From contig CALSFV010000249.1 of the NCBI GenBank assembly GCA_943737045.1, positions 124,001-188,000 of the forward strand: DNA of 64,000 nucleotides, read 5' to 3'. Made by a program: the position numbers and the translations under genes. Position 1 is the stretch's first letter. The number at the start of each line of letters is the position of its first letter. Below the pieces are notes generated by a model. The model was not told the origin of the DNA. It worked only from the letters and a program-made list of their open reading frames with translations, and ran no database searches. Shown here in pieces: positions 1 through 10,968 of the stretch. Origin of the DNA: Parapristionchus giblindavisi. Taxonomy: Eukaryota; Nematoda; Chromadorea; Rhabditida; Diplogasteridae.

Positions 1-221
1 CTATTCATGGCCAATATATTTAACGACATAATTATGTTCTTAAATCAAAATGTCAATTTATTTTATAATGAAAAAAAACATACCACAACCGAGTTGAGAA
101 TCAGCAAAGTCGAAAAAGTTTTAACCGTTTTCGCAATCGATATCAAAATAACAATCAATAATGCATAAGCAATGAAGGTTATCGTTGTAAGGATGCTCAA
201 GAGAATGGTGGAGATGTACAT
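1..221 (-). CDS. Srg-like 7TM chemoreceptor, 5' exons only (runs off window)
   Basis: Two exons of a second copy of the receptor at 10969-15592, on the opposite strand. Exon 1 is 221-84 (46 codons, ATG at 221-219, one hydrophobic TM1-like segment ending in LLILNSVV). The intron is 83-39 (45 bp, GT donor, TTAAG acceptor). Exon 2 starts at 38 and continues beyond base 1. Start and exon phase match the complete paralogue exactly. Most of the receptor lies outside the window, so completeness cannot be judged. By family it would be a chemosensory GPCR of the nematode Srg superfamily in sensory cilia; that is inferred through the paralogue. Confidence 0.7.
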
Positions 222-727
222 CTTGCTGTCGATGATAGTAATTCATTTGCATTCACCGAATGCCAACAGACGTTGAAATAATAAATAATGAAAGACAAAT
301 GAATATTGTAGATTTCTAAGAAATCCACACATTTGAATAAGTACGTGGCTTATTATTATTTAAACCCATCATAACACTGTATATAATCCTGAAAATAAGG
401 AAATAATGAAAATTAAGAAAAAATGATGACAAAAGTGAATGCGGATCTATTTTTGAAGAAAAAAAAACAGCAAACAATTTTAGGACGTGACAAAATAATA
501 TGTTTGACTATGTATGTACGATTCAAGCTTAAACGCTACAGGGTACATCCCACGACTGAGGGAAAGTACTAACCACGCCCCTTTTACTTATTACATTAAT
601 TGGTAATCGCAAAAGTGGTGATTCTACGTTGTTTTACAATTTTTTTCCCAAAAGAATTGATAAATGCTTTACTTTTTTTTGTTTTGACGGTATTTCCCTC
701 AACTTCCCAGACGCTGCTTACTATTAA
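222..727. other. Duplicated upstream region of the Srg-like gene
   Basis: No gene is seen. The stretch matches the inverse of about 10505-10968 and is the 5' flank of the left Srg-like gene. The fold-back element at 728 is inserted at its far end. Confidence 0.5.
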
Positions 728-2211
728 GACACCGGCTCAGTAAGATTCGAGGGTTGAGCCAGTGACCCCGGACATCGACCTCACCGATTTGGCCCAAAAT
801 TTTTTTATGGATACCCCCATGGGCCCCGATCACAAAATGGGTATTCATTTCGGCTGGTTCCTTGAAACACAGATGTGGCGGGTTTTCGAAATTTGAAAAC
901 TCGATTTTCACCAGAAAAAAATGGAGCGACCTAGGACCAATGTTAGTGTCGATTAATTATAAGTATAAATAGACAACAAAAACTGGCTATACGACGGTCC
1001 GGAGATCCGATCGCAAACTGATTTTTTTACCTCCTCAAAACATTATAAAATTATTTAAAATTTTGAAACAAAAAAGTGCAGTCCAATTTTTGCCTTATCT
1101 TATAGAGCAAAAAATTCCGCGTCGAATATGTGAAAAAAATCAAAAATCGAAGGACCCGTCTTTTGAGATAAATGAACCTGAAGATGACCCGAAAATATTT
1201 TTGTTTTCAAACCCCCTCATGTTTGTACTCATATTAAAGAGCTCGTCGAGTAGAACAACTTTCATGTTGAAGGTTTTGTCTGAAACTCATGTGCAAGAGA
1301 AATACATGAGTTTTATTTATTCGCAAGGTTGTTCACACAATTTTGAGTAAAACGAAAGTAAAATATTTTTTGTGTACAAAGCGATTATGCCTATATTGTA
1401 GAACGCAAAAATCCATGCCTACTTTATTGTTTCACGAAAAAAAATTGTAGACCCCCACGCTGAAAAAAATGGCCTGGAAATTAGTATTGAAAAAAAAAGT
1501 TGTCGAAACTTTGTCATGTTTATACTCATTTTAAAGTACTCGTCAAGTACATCATTTTTTATGTTGGTCGTATTCTATGAAAGTCGTTTGTTCTCAAGAT
1601 ACAAGCGATAATAAAGATTTGGATCCAATAAATCTTAATTCATGTATTTCTCATGTACATGAGTTTCAGACAAAACGTTCAACATGAAAGTTGTTCTACT
1701 CGACGAGCTCTTCAATATGAGTACAAACATGAGGGGGTTTGAAAACAAAAATATTTTCGGGTCATCTTCAGGTTTATTTATCTCAAAAGACGGGTCCTTC
1801 GATTTTTGATTTTTTCCCCGTATTCGACGCGGAATTTTTTGCTCTATAAGATATGGCAAAAATTGGACTGCACTTTTTTGTTTTAAAATTTTAATTAATT
1901 TTAGAATGTTTTGAGGAGGTAAAAAAATCAGTTTGCGATCGGATCTCCGGACCGTAGTATAGCCAGTTTTTGTTATCTATTTATACTTATAATTAATCGA
2001 CACTAACATTGGTCCTAGGTCGCTCCATTTTTTTCTGGTGAAAATCGAGTTTTCAAATTTCGAAAACCCGCCACATCTGTGTTTCAAGGAACCAGCCCAA
2101 ATGAATACCCATTTTGTGATGGGGGCCCATGGGGGTATCCATAAAAAAAATTTGGGCCAAATCGGTGAGGTCGATGTCCGGCACTTCCTGGAATCTTACT
2201 GAGCCGATGTC
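728..2211. mobile_element. 1.5-kb fold-back element with TTAA target duplication
   Basis: The left arm (about 728-1370) and right arm (about 1630-2211) are long inverted copies. The ends read GACACCGGCTCAG and, inverted, GACATCGGCTCAG. TTAA flanks both sides (724-727 and 2212-2215), which fits a 4-bp target duplication. The inverted duplicate near 10490-10510 lacks the element, though flanking similarity there is imperfect. Open frames inside each arm mirror each other and match no transposase I recognise. Probably a non-autonomous TTAA-targeting DNA transposon (piggyBac- or Kolobok-like by TSD only). Confidence 0.75.
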
Positions 2212-2274
2212 TTAAAGCTCTTGCGAAAGTAATGCATAGCATTAATTGTATCATATTCAAATATAATAATAATC

Positions 2275-2440
2275 AAAGATGTGCACTTTCGAACAAACAA
2301 GCGCCAAAATGGCACTCACACGATTGTTAATCATCTAAAGCACCTGTTTCCACATCGTTTTAATTCTACGTAGAGAAACATATAAGAGGCAGACATTCTA
2401 TTATAAGTACAAATCAAGATAAGGGTTGTAAGTATACAGT
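2275..2440 (+). repeat. 166-bp dispersed repeat, copy 1
   Basis: Near-identical to 3421-3590 and to the inverse of 10262-10437. It starts with AAAGATGTGCACTTTCG and ends near CAAGATAAGGG. Part of the inverted duplication, and also duplicated within the left arm. Confidence 0.75.
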
Positions 2441-3110
2441 AGCGCCGGAAAGTCAAAATACACTTTTTATTTCTGGTGTAATTTTGGCGTCAGTTGATAT
2501 ATCAAGCTGCAAATTGTGCATGATGTACCCACAGTATGTACGTATTCGATCCTCTTATAAGGTCTCACGGGCCTTTCTGGTTATTGCATAGTGATGACGC
2601 AACCGAACAACACTTTTTCGAAAATTCATTATTCTTTCAGGGATTTTTTCGTACTTGTCAAACTTCGTGAGAGTTGAGAGAACTACAATGCCTATCCAGG
2701 AAAAAAATTTCAGGTTGCTGCGAATTCGGGTATTGGCTGCAGACTTGCTGCAATTTCGCGGTCGCAAAATCATATCTCGGCTTCTAGAAGAGATTGAAAC
2801 GCGTTCAAAGCAGCAAACTGATTCTCTTGGTGATTCTTGATGATCCTGTAAGTATGGTAGAGCTAGCTCATCATTCATCTTCATGGATCGAAAAAGTCAC
2901 TTTTTTACAATACCCAAATTTGAAAAATCACAATTCTGAGGGCGGATCTTGTAAAAATCTGGTTTTTGGATAGGAATGTAGAAAATATATTAATTAATCG
3001 TTTCCCCGCTTTTTAGAGCGATTGCTAATCTTTCTTGCCTGCGGCAGTCGATTATCTGAAGGATAGTCCTTTAGGACGAGCTCCCTTCTCATCTCGCGAC
3101 CCGTACACAT
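2441..3110. other. No confident gene; possible DNA-transposon relic
   Basis: The block opens with ATACAGTAGCGCCGG, which resembles a Tc1/mariner end (CAGT after TA). Overlapping short ORFs occur at 2555-2884 on both strands. No second terminus and no recognisable transposase motif were found. It has no counterpart in the right arm of the duplication, so it is an insertion or a divergent remnant. Confidence 0.3.
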
Positions 3111-3416
3111 CTCAAGGCTTTTCACACTGCTCAATGACGATTTGGCCGCTTTTAGTGATTTGATTAGTCAGAATAGAGAGACACTGTATGAATCCAGTTT
3201 TTGGTCTGTGATCTTTGTGTTTTCGATATTTGATCTTTGATCTTTGCTCATTTTTCGTCAAATTTTGTTCAAAATCATAATGAAAAGTTGTTTCATTCGA
3301 TCAAAGAAGATCAAAACTGCTTTCTTTTATAGACAATGATGTTCAGGATTAGCGACAATACGTTTTAGAATGATTTCATCTATCAAAGCTCGTTGAGCAG
3401 TGTGAAAAGCCTTGAG
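3111..3416. mobile_element. 306-bp MITE-like fold-back
   Basis: Terminal inverted repeats of about 24 bp: CTCAAGGCTTTTCACACTGC at the left, its inverse at the right. It lies directly before the second copy of the 166-bp repeat. No coding potential. Confidence 0.65.
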
Positions 3417-3420
3417 CCTC

Positions 3421-3590
3421 AAAGATGTGCACTTTCGAACAAACAAGCGCCAAAATGGCACTCATACGATTGTTAATCATCTAAATCACCTGTTTCCACA
3501 TCGTTTTAATTCTACGTAGAGAAACATATAAGAGGCAGACATTCTATTATAAGTACAAATCAAGATAAGGGCTAATTGTAAGTATACATC
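3421..3590 (+). repeat. 166-bp dispersed repeat, copy 2
   Basis: Second direct copy of 2275-2440. It abuts the astacin-fragment copy and marks the left-arm breakpoint of the deleted astacin body. Confidence 0.75.
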
Positions 3591-3598
3591 TTCGTATG

Positions 3599-4003
3599 AT
3601 GACTTACAATCCTCGATAAGAGCCAATTGATCGCTGTAAATTTATTATTGATGCATATAGTAAATTAAATAATACAATAACAAACTCACTTTGTGAGAAG
3701 AAGATCGCCCTCAAAAAGATCCTTTTCCTCTCCGGCTTCGTCATTGATTTCGTTAATATCAAGATCCTTGATTTGAGATCCAGGAAGGGTTTCGGGTGAT
3801 TCAAGAACAGTCGAAGCGTATGCAGCCTTTAGAACTTCAATCTCTTCTTTGACTTCATCAGTATTGTTCAACTTGTTTCCAAGTTCCACAAGATCCTTCT
3901 GAAGACGTCCAAGATCGACATTCTTAGCCAAATCATTCTCGAAATCGATTGGACCAGCGAGTGAAAAAGTCAATCCACACGATAAAAGAATGAGAACATT
4001 CAT
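3599..4003 (-). pseudogene. Truncated astacin (NAS) copy: signal peptide and prodomain only
   Basis: Inverted duplicate of the first exon of the astacin gene at 7108. Exon 1 is 4003-3690, intact and in frame (ATG, signal peptide MNVLILLSCGL, acidic helical prodomain, inhibitory FEGD motif near residue 97). The intron follows, then only about 35 bp of exon 2 (3633-3599) before homology stops. No catalytic, EGF or CUB exon is present. If the GTGAGT donor is not used, translation ends one codon later at a TGA, giving a free secreted prodomain of about 105 residues. The TATA box and 5' leader are duplicated too, so it may be transcribed. Either a dead fragment or a stand-alone prodomain gene; the sequence cannot decide. 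Confidence 0.8.
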
Positions 4004-4051
4004 GTTTCACTGTGAAGTGAAGTTGTAGTGATGAAGGGTCGCTGGTCTTCA

Positions 4052-4059
4052 CTTTTATA
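4052..4059 (-). promoter_or_regulatory. TATA box of the prodomain fragment
   Basis: TATAAAAG on the minus strand, about 50 bp upstream of the ATG, in the same context as the box before the intact astacin gene. Confidence 0.6.
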
Positions 4060-4950
4060 CCAATCATTTACATATGTTCAAACAATTTCTTTCCATTTCT
4101 ACTGAATTGGAGAATAAAATCGAACGTTACCAGTGAAACATTCATGGATATGTTTGATCAGATTTGGCTGGGGTACGTCAATTGTGCGAGAAATGCTTGT
4201 TGCAGTTTCTTTAACACCATTGACGACTAAAAATGATAATAATGAACGAAACGAAACTGAAAAACAGAGAATTGATTGCGCAAAAACGAAAAGACCAAAA
4301 CGTCTTAGAATTTTATCCTCTTTCCAACCATATATATTTTGTTTGAATTTTCACGCACACGACCTTATTAGTAATTCAATACAGTGAAGTTGGTCGGCTA
4401 TGAATCAGAAAATGAGAGAAAAGAATAAAGAAATAAAGACTTGATTATGATGAACCCCAGTGAATCATGGTGATGCGAAGGGGACCGGAGAGGCTAATAA
4501 TATATTTATCGCTTCTTATATAATGAGGAAAAGAAGATAAACTCAAAGCGATACTTTAGAAATGAATAGGATTCGAAGATAGCTGCTAAATTACGAGATT
4601 ACAGCTTTAATACGATTATTGAAAACTATTGGGTTGGGGGAAGCAACAATTATTGTATCAAGACTATTAACAATTCTATTGGAGAAGAATGAAAGATATC
4701 TACTACTATTACATATATTACAGCACATTCTCATAGGATGACCTCTAGTACGATTTAGATTAGTCGAAATGATGAAAAATTGCCTACAATCGATATCAAC
4801 GAATCCGTGAACAATTTTGAATACAAAAGAAAGATCTAGACAGGTTCGACGATGTTTGAGCGAGCGGAGATTGAGTAGATTGAGTGCTTCGAGAGAGGGG
4901 GGAAGGATCTCACTGCATATGTTCGCTTCTAGGTGTAAAGATCATATCAA

Positions 4951-5070
4951 GTATGCTAGAATCGTTTTCCAGGAAAATATGACGCCATTAGCGTAGGCGG
5001 AGGCGTTTTCTAAAAATCCCCTGCCTACGCTAATGACGTCACATTTTCCTGGAAAACGGTTCTTGCATAC
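4951..5070. repeat. 120-bp hairpin, copy 1
   Basis: Two arms share CATTAGCGTAGGCGGAGG and its inverse around a short AT loop; each arm ends in a GGAAAA/TTTTCC block followed by GCATAC. A second copy is at 19011-19125. A dispersed palindromic repeat. Confidence 0.75.
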
Positions 5071-5428
5071 GGTCACAGGTTAGATCTATATTAGGGTGGA
5101 AACGGCCCTATTAATAAGCGGGAGGAGGACCGCTTTGTGTCAGTAGAGGCACTGACATGAACGGGAAGGACAAAATAGGAGAATCCTTACACTTTGCGAA
5201 TGCAATTAAGATTATTATGAGTACTATTGTTAGAAGCTTTATCGAAAATTTCGTGTGTGTCTGAAGCTTTTTATCTATCTAATTATTCCGGTGCAGCAGG
5301 TGCTCAATGACGTCATTTCCAGAAATGTCATTTCTTAAATTACATACAACCATTTTAAAACGTCATTGTCAAATCGATGACGTAATTTGACCAAATTGTC
5401 ATACATTGATTGACGTGCTCCATTTCAG

Positions 5429-5585
5429 ACCAATCTGATCAAACATTTTCCGGATGTCAATCTCACGGATGATCTACACCAACAGTCTACGTTCAAATAT
5501 CAAATTGGTAATACATAGAGTAGAAAATCGTACATTACACGTACATTAATACAAGGCATCCGTGAAAACGTTTGATCAGATTGGT
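5429..5585. repeat. 157-bp inverted-repeat element
   Basis: Ends are ACCAATCTGATCAAAC and its inverse. The same TGATCAAACAT motif sits at both boundaries of the inverted duplication (about 4150-4171 and 6945-6975). Confidence 0.55.
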
Positions 5586-6057
5586 CTATACCAGACTGCA
5601 TGTCGATGCGTCTTGCCATCATTTGCATTACCATGTAGAATGATCGCTACTTATTGGTAACTCAAGGATGATAATTTTGATGAAGGTGATTCTAAAAAAA
5701 CAAATGTATAAAACATTTCAGGAAATGGCGTTATAGAGCGCCAACTGCATTGAAATAATGCTCTGATTAGATTAAAAGCCTCACATAAATGCGAAACTTT
5801 TCACTCTTTTTTTTCTTCTAAAATGGCGATAAAATATTCTTTATTACATTCACACGTTTATGTGGTGATCCATGACATGTGTATTTATAAATCAATACTT
5901 TATTTCTTCATTAATTTCTCTGTTTCTCTGATTCGTTTCAAATTAACTAGTAATTACTAATTCATATTATTACCATTTTCAATCGTCGATGGTATTAAAG
6001 AAATGATTTGTCTAAACTGTAACAAACATTTCTATTTAGCACGATTGACGTACCTAA

Positions 6058-6939
6058 CAAGGGAATGGTCTCAATTGGCCTGATTAGGTGAAATGTGATT
6101 ATCTTGGCTAAAATCAGCTATAAATGCTGATCAAAAATCCGTTTTTAGTCAGTGCCTAATCGACCTGAGCTTCGAGAAAATCGATACTGAAATACGGCTA
6201 AATTCGGCTAGTCGATTTCGAAGTTTTCGCGGCCCCCTACACAAACATTCCCGTTAACTCATCTATCAACAATACATACAACGACCTGCGTGGTGTAGTG
6301 GATAAGGTGTCTGCCTTTACTTTTGACTGCCACGGGTTCGATCCCCCATGATGCAGTTTTCTTTTGCTGATTTTTTTGTTGTCGAAAGATGGAAATTTTT
6401 GCCGTGATTATGAAAACCAGAATAGAGAACACACTTTATCTTATCAGCAAGTGTGAACTTTAACAACAAAATGTGTGAAACGAAAACGATGCTCACATCT
6501 GGGGCACACAATGAATGAACATGAAGAACAATGACGATCCCTGTGTTATTAATGTGATTATGAACATTTATATTTGATGGAATAAATAAATAAATAAATA
6601 AATAAATCATCTATCAAAAATCAGCAAAATAAAACTGCATCATGAGGGATCGAACCCGTGGAAATCAAACGTAAAGGCAGACACCTTATCCACTACACCA
6701 CGCAGGTCGTTGGATAGTTGATAGATGAGTTAACGAACCCATCGGGAATGTTTGTGTAGGGGGCCGCGAAAACTTCGAAATCGACTAGCCGAATTTAGCC
6801 GAATTTCAGTATCGATTTTCTCGAAGCTCAGGTCGATTAGGCACTGACTAAAAACGGATTTTTGATCAGCATCTATAGCTGATTTTAGCCAAAATAATCA
6901 CATTTCACCTAATCAGGCCAAATTGAGACCATTCCCTTG
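6058..6939. mobile_element. Fold-back element with tRNA-like module in each arm (TSD TAA)
   Basis: 882 bp. The outer arms are inverted copies starting CAAGGGAATGG and ending with its inverse, flanked by TAA (6055-6057 and 6940-6942). Each arm holds a tRNA-like module facing the centre: 6283-6356 (+) and 6635-6709 (-). Each has an A-box-like TGGTGTAGTGGATAA and a B-box GGGTTCGATCCC, and a T-rich stretch follows. No transposase. It borders the right arm of the inverted duplication within a few bases. Confidence 0.8.
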
Positions 6940-7051
6940 TAAGTGAAATCTGATCAAACATATTCATGGATGTTTCACTGGTAACGTTCGATTTTATTCT
7001 CCAAAACTGTAGAAATGGAAAGAAATTGTTTGAACACATGTAAATGATTGG

Positions 7052-7059
7052 TATAAAAG
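7052..7059 (+). promoter_or_regulatory. TATA box of the astacin gene
   Basis: TATAAAAG about 50 bp upstream of the ATG at 7108, with a short C/A-rich leader between. Confidence 0.6.
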
Positions 7060-7107
7060 TGTAGACCATCGACCCTTCATCACTACAACTTCACTTCACA
7101 GTGAAAC

Positions 7108-9332
7108 ATGAATGTTCTCATTCTTTTATCGTGTGGATTGACTCTTTCACTCGCGGTACCAATTGATTTCGAGAAGGATTTGGCTAAGAATGTCGATCTT
7201 GGACGTCTTCAGAAGGATCTTGTTGAACTTGGAAACAAGTTGAACAATACTGATGAAGTCAAAGAAGAGATTGAAGTTCTAAAGGCTGCATACGCTTCGA
7301 CTGTTGTTGAATCACCGGAAACCCTTCCTGGATCTCAAATCAAGGATCTTGATATTAATGAAATCAATGACGAAGCCGGAGAGGAAAAGGATCTTTTTGA
7401 GGGTGATCTTCTTCTTACAAAGTGAATTTATTATTGTATTATTTAATTTACTATATGCATCAATAATAAATTTACAGCGATCAATTGGCTCTTATCGAGG
7501 ATTGCAAGTCATCCAACAAAACTCGTCGTCAAGCTATGAAAGATGCTGGATACAGTTGGGGAACAGTCAATCCAGTCATTCCCTACTCTTATTCTGCTGG
7601 ATACGGTAATAACTCTAATTATGTTGGCGCACAATATTTATTTAATTATGTTATGTTTCAAAGTAATCAATACTTTTGTAGCTTCTGACAGACGTCCAAC
7701 CATCGAAGCCGCAATGAAATATTGGGAAAAGTTCACTTGTGTCAAGTTTAAGCCAGCTTCATCCGGATATCGGTATGTATGTATTATCAATCAAAATATC
7801 AGGTAAAAGAACATTCTAAAAAGTTAAAACGTTATAGTGTGGAGGTTAGAGAGTCCGGTGGATGTTCATCTTATGTAGGAAAAATCAATGACAGAGCTGG
7901 AACTCAGGGACTTAACCTGGGAGCAAACTGCATGAACGTAAGTGATACGACGCATTTTTTTTTAAATTAAAAAAAAAAGTTTATTTTGTTTTAGCCCTAT
8001 CTTTTATCTTTTATATTTTTTTGTCGTTTAGTGTTTTCTCCCTTTGGAAGCTTCATACAGTGAATTTGTAATTATAGATTGGTACAATCTGCCACGAACT
8101 CTCTCACACTTTCGGATTCTTCCATGTTCAATCTCGTTTCGATCGTGATTCCTATGTTGACATCGACTTCAATAACATCATCAAAGATGACAAGCACAAT
8201 TTCGATCTCGAAGGACAAGACAAAACAGTTCTTCGTGATATTCCATACGAATTTGGAAGTAACATGCACTATTATCATAAGGAGTAAGTTCACCTAAATT
8301 AAATAGCCACATTCACAAATAAATATCGTAGGAAAGTTTTGAATTTTTGCCTGACAATTTAAAATTGCATACTTCTAACTGTCCAAAACTTGCTTTTCAT
8401 GAGACGAGCTTCCTTTACAGTTTCGCAATGGACAAAAACAAGCCCGCCATCTATGCCAAGGCAGCATACAAGATCTACCAAGAAGGAATGATGGGACGAC
8501 TTCCCACTTTCTATGATATCCTTGGAGTTAACAAGCACTTCGATTGCTTTGGTATATTTTGTACCCTACTGTTTCTTGATTATCAAAACTAAACAAAAAA
8601 TTGCATTACAATTATAAATTTCAGCCAAGTGCAAGACTACCGTAACCTGTTCAAATGGTGGAGTTCAAGATGTCAACAATTGTGCCAAATGTTTGTGCCC
8701 AACGGGATGGACTGGGGACAAATGTACTGATAGAGTAAGACATTATCTTATAATTTTAAAACATATTTTACCTATATTTCAAATAAATATCATCTAATTC
8801 TTTATGGCAACTCGTTCTGTCATAGTAGTTATAATCATAATTATAATCATTATGCAATTAATCGATTAGCAAATCTTTTAGCCCGCCGGTACCAAGACCA
8901 TCACTGCTACTGCAACACTCCAAACTCTCCGATCCGATGTTGGAAACGGCAAAGTCGGAATCGAATACCAAACCCAATATTACCTCATTAAGGTATTTTG
9001 AATTGTACTGCGAATATCAACAATATCTTGATTTTGAGGCTCCGGTTGGAAAGAAGGTAGAAATGACACCCAAGGTTCTGGGAACAAGATGGGACAATAG
9101 TTGTGCTGCTATGGGAATAGAAGTAAAGTTCCAGAGGGATCAACGCCCTTCAGGACTTCAGTAAGATCATTATCATCATCAGTGCTGCTTTCACATATTG
9201 ATTATCTTTTACAGAGTTTGTGATTGGAGAGTTCAGCAACCAAAGATCGTCTCTGAGACCGATGAAATGTTCATTCAAGCTTATTCACTCGGAGGACAAT
9301 CTGTTGTTGAAATGGCTTATCGTGCAGTTTAA
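7108..9332 (+). CDS. Secreted astacin zinc metalloprotease with EGF-like and CUB domains (NAS family)
   Basis: Model: join(7108..7421,7478..7605,7682..7772,7838..7937,8078..8283,8421..8551,8625..8734,8882..8992,9039..9160,9215..9332), 476 residues, all phases consistent. A signal peptide (1-16) is followed by an acidic prodomain with aspartate-switch motif FEGD (97-100). The M12A catalytic domain starts after the arginines near 121. The zinc site HELSHTFGFFH is at 217-227 and the Met-turn SNMHYY near 272-277, so the site looks intact. A Cys-rich EGF-like stretch (about 320-360) and a CUB domain (about 361-476, with the APVGKKVE motif) follow. This order fits the nematode NAS subgroup with astacin, EGF and CUB. 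By family it is a secreted endopeptidase acting on extracellular matrix, cuticle or food protein; the substrate is unknown. The exon 9 acceptor (TTTGAG) is atypical. Confidence 0.9.
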
Positions 9333-10261
9333 GGCATTCATTAAAATAGTGCGAAGAGATAAAGTATATTTACCTAATTTGAGATGACAATAGAACATTA
9401 AAAGAAGACCATTGGAGAAATTTATTGAAGAAAAATTGAAGAAATATATAACATGACTGGCCACTGGCAAAACATAGACCCTGAATGAGGAAAATGATGT
9501 CGTCTCTCGCAGGGAAGCGCTCAAATCTTTCGCTAAAAATTGAAAGAGCAAATAATGAATATACAAGTCATGCAAATGTACTCAACACTAATTAGAGGAA
9601 CACTGTTTCGGCCATAGGTTCTAGACAGTGAACCTCTACTCAATGGGGTTGGCCATCTTCAGTAGAACCCCCATTGAGTTGGATATCAAAAAGTTTTTAG
9701 TGATAGTTGTAAAGCATGCAAACTCTCATTTGATAAATGTATCCAAGAGAGACGTTTAGCAATGTTGTTGTTTGCTATTCTATTATAAATCTCCGGCCAG
9801 CAAAGTCCATTGGAGAATTGGAGAGTGCCATTGGATATGTAGAAGTGAAAACTAGAAGCAAAGGTATTTTATGTTTTTTGGTTCTCGGAGCAGAGTCAAC
9901 CTGGTCACCGAGTCCTCTTCATCGGTTAATTCCTCCTACTCTCACTCCCACCATGAGAGAAGACCAGACGATGACAAGGTGAGCCCAGCTTGCCTGATTG
10001 ATTGATCACTATATATCTTACCTTATGCACCCCCACCCCCTTTTTATTCACCATAATAATTTATGAGAGTCATTATAATCATGTAGCATTATGTTTCACT
10101 CGTATTTCAAATTGTTCTCGTTGCGCTCTCGGGCGTAGATAAAATATATATATGCATAGTATTTTCAAATAAAATTTAAAAGAAAAATATCGAATTTAGA
10201 GTTAAAAGGTAACTATCACATCCTGTTAGCTAGATAGTATGTTGACGATGACAGGACGACG
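9333..10261. other. 3' flank of the astacin gene; no gene supported
   Basis: A short inverted repeat around 9600-9685 (AACCTCTACTCAATGGGG / CCCCCATTGAGT). An exon-like ORF at 9737-9982 has GT donors near 9864 and 9979 but no acceptor chain or recognisable domain. Nothing else seen. Confidence 0.4.
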
Positions 10262-10440
10262 ACGTAGACTTACAATTAGCCCTTATCTTGATTTGTACTT
10301 AGAATGTCTGCCCATTCTATGTTTCTCTACGTACAATTAAAACGAGGGGAAACAGGTGATTTAGATGATTAACAACCGTGTGAGTGCCATTTTGGCGCTG
10401 GTTTATTCGAAAGTGCACATCTTTGTTTATTATTATTGTT
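10262..10440 (-). repeat. 166-bp dispersed repeat, inverted copy
   Basis: Inverse of 2275-2440 and 3421-3590, lying between the astacin and Srg-like genes in the right arm. Confidence 0.75.
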
Positions 10441-10968
10441 GCTATGCGTTGTTCATGCCACGCATTATTTTCGCGCTGCCTTGAGCTTCCCTGATCAGTA
10501 ACATAATAGTTGAGGGAAATACCACCACAACAAAATAAAAAGTTAAAAAATTTATCAATTCTTTTGGGAATAGTTGTAAAAACAACAGTCGTGTAGCATC
10601 AGTTTTGTGATTACCAATTAACGTCAGAAGTAAAAGGGGCGTGGTACTTCCCCTAAGACGAAAGATGCACCCTGAAGCGTTCAATCTTGAATCGTACACA
10701 CATAGTCAAACATATTATTTAGTTGTGTTTGCTGTTTTTGTTCAAAAATAGATCTTCATACATTTTTGTCTTCATTTTTTCCTAATTGTCATTATTTTCA
10801 AGATCGTCTGCAGTGTTATGATGGGTTTATATAATAAATCGCCACGTACATATTCCCATGTGAGGAGTTCATAGAAATCTACCATATTCATCTGTCCCTC
10901 ATTGTTTATTATTTCAACGTCGGTTGGCATTCAGTGAATGCGAATAATTTATTATCATCGACAGCAAG

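Larger units (their letters stand above)
1..4171. repeat. Left arm of large inverted duplication
   Basis: In reverse complement this segment matches pieces of 6945-11216. Positions 1-245 match the start of the Srg-like gene near 10969-11216. Positions 520-710 match about 10505-10695. Positions 2275-2440 match 10262-10440. Positions 3597-4171 match 6945-7515. The arm is interrupted by insertions (728-2211, 3111-3416) and lacks the region matching about 7516-10260, the body of the astacin gene. It probably extends past the left edge. Confidence 0.8.
4172..6057. other. Spacer between duplication arms; no gene recognised
   Basis: AT-rich spacer at the centre of the inverted duplication. It contains a perfect-looking hairpin (4951-5070) and a small inverted-repeat element (5429-5585). 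Nothing else could be supported on either strand. Confidence 0.5.

Noticed and set aside
1063..1859. Two similar ORFs, 1063-1350 (+) and 1635-1859 (-), with nearly the same protein
   Set aside because: They are mirror copies in the two arms of the fold-back at 728-2211, with no known domain.
6283..6356. tRNA-like unit as a functional tRNA gene
   Set aside because: A and B boxes are good but the acceptor and anticodon stems do not pair convincingly, and it is embedded in a transposon arm. The same holds for the other tRNA-like modules, unlike the clean tRNA-Cys genes.
8072..8297. ORFs on both strands at 8072-8297
   Set aside because: Shadow frames of the astacin exon that carries the zinc-binding motif.
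9737..9982. Exon-like ORF with two GT donors 3' of the astacin gene
   Set aside because: No acceptor chain, no family match, no duplicate in the left arm.
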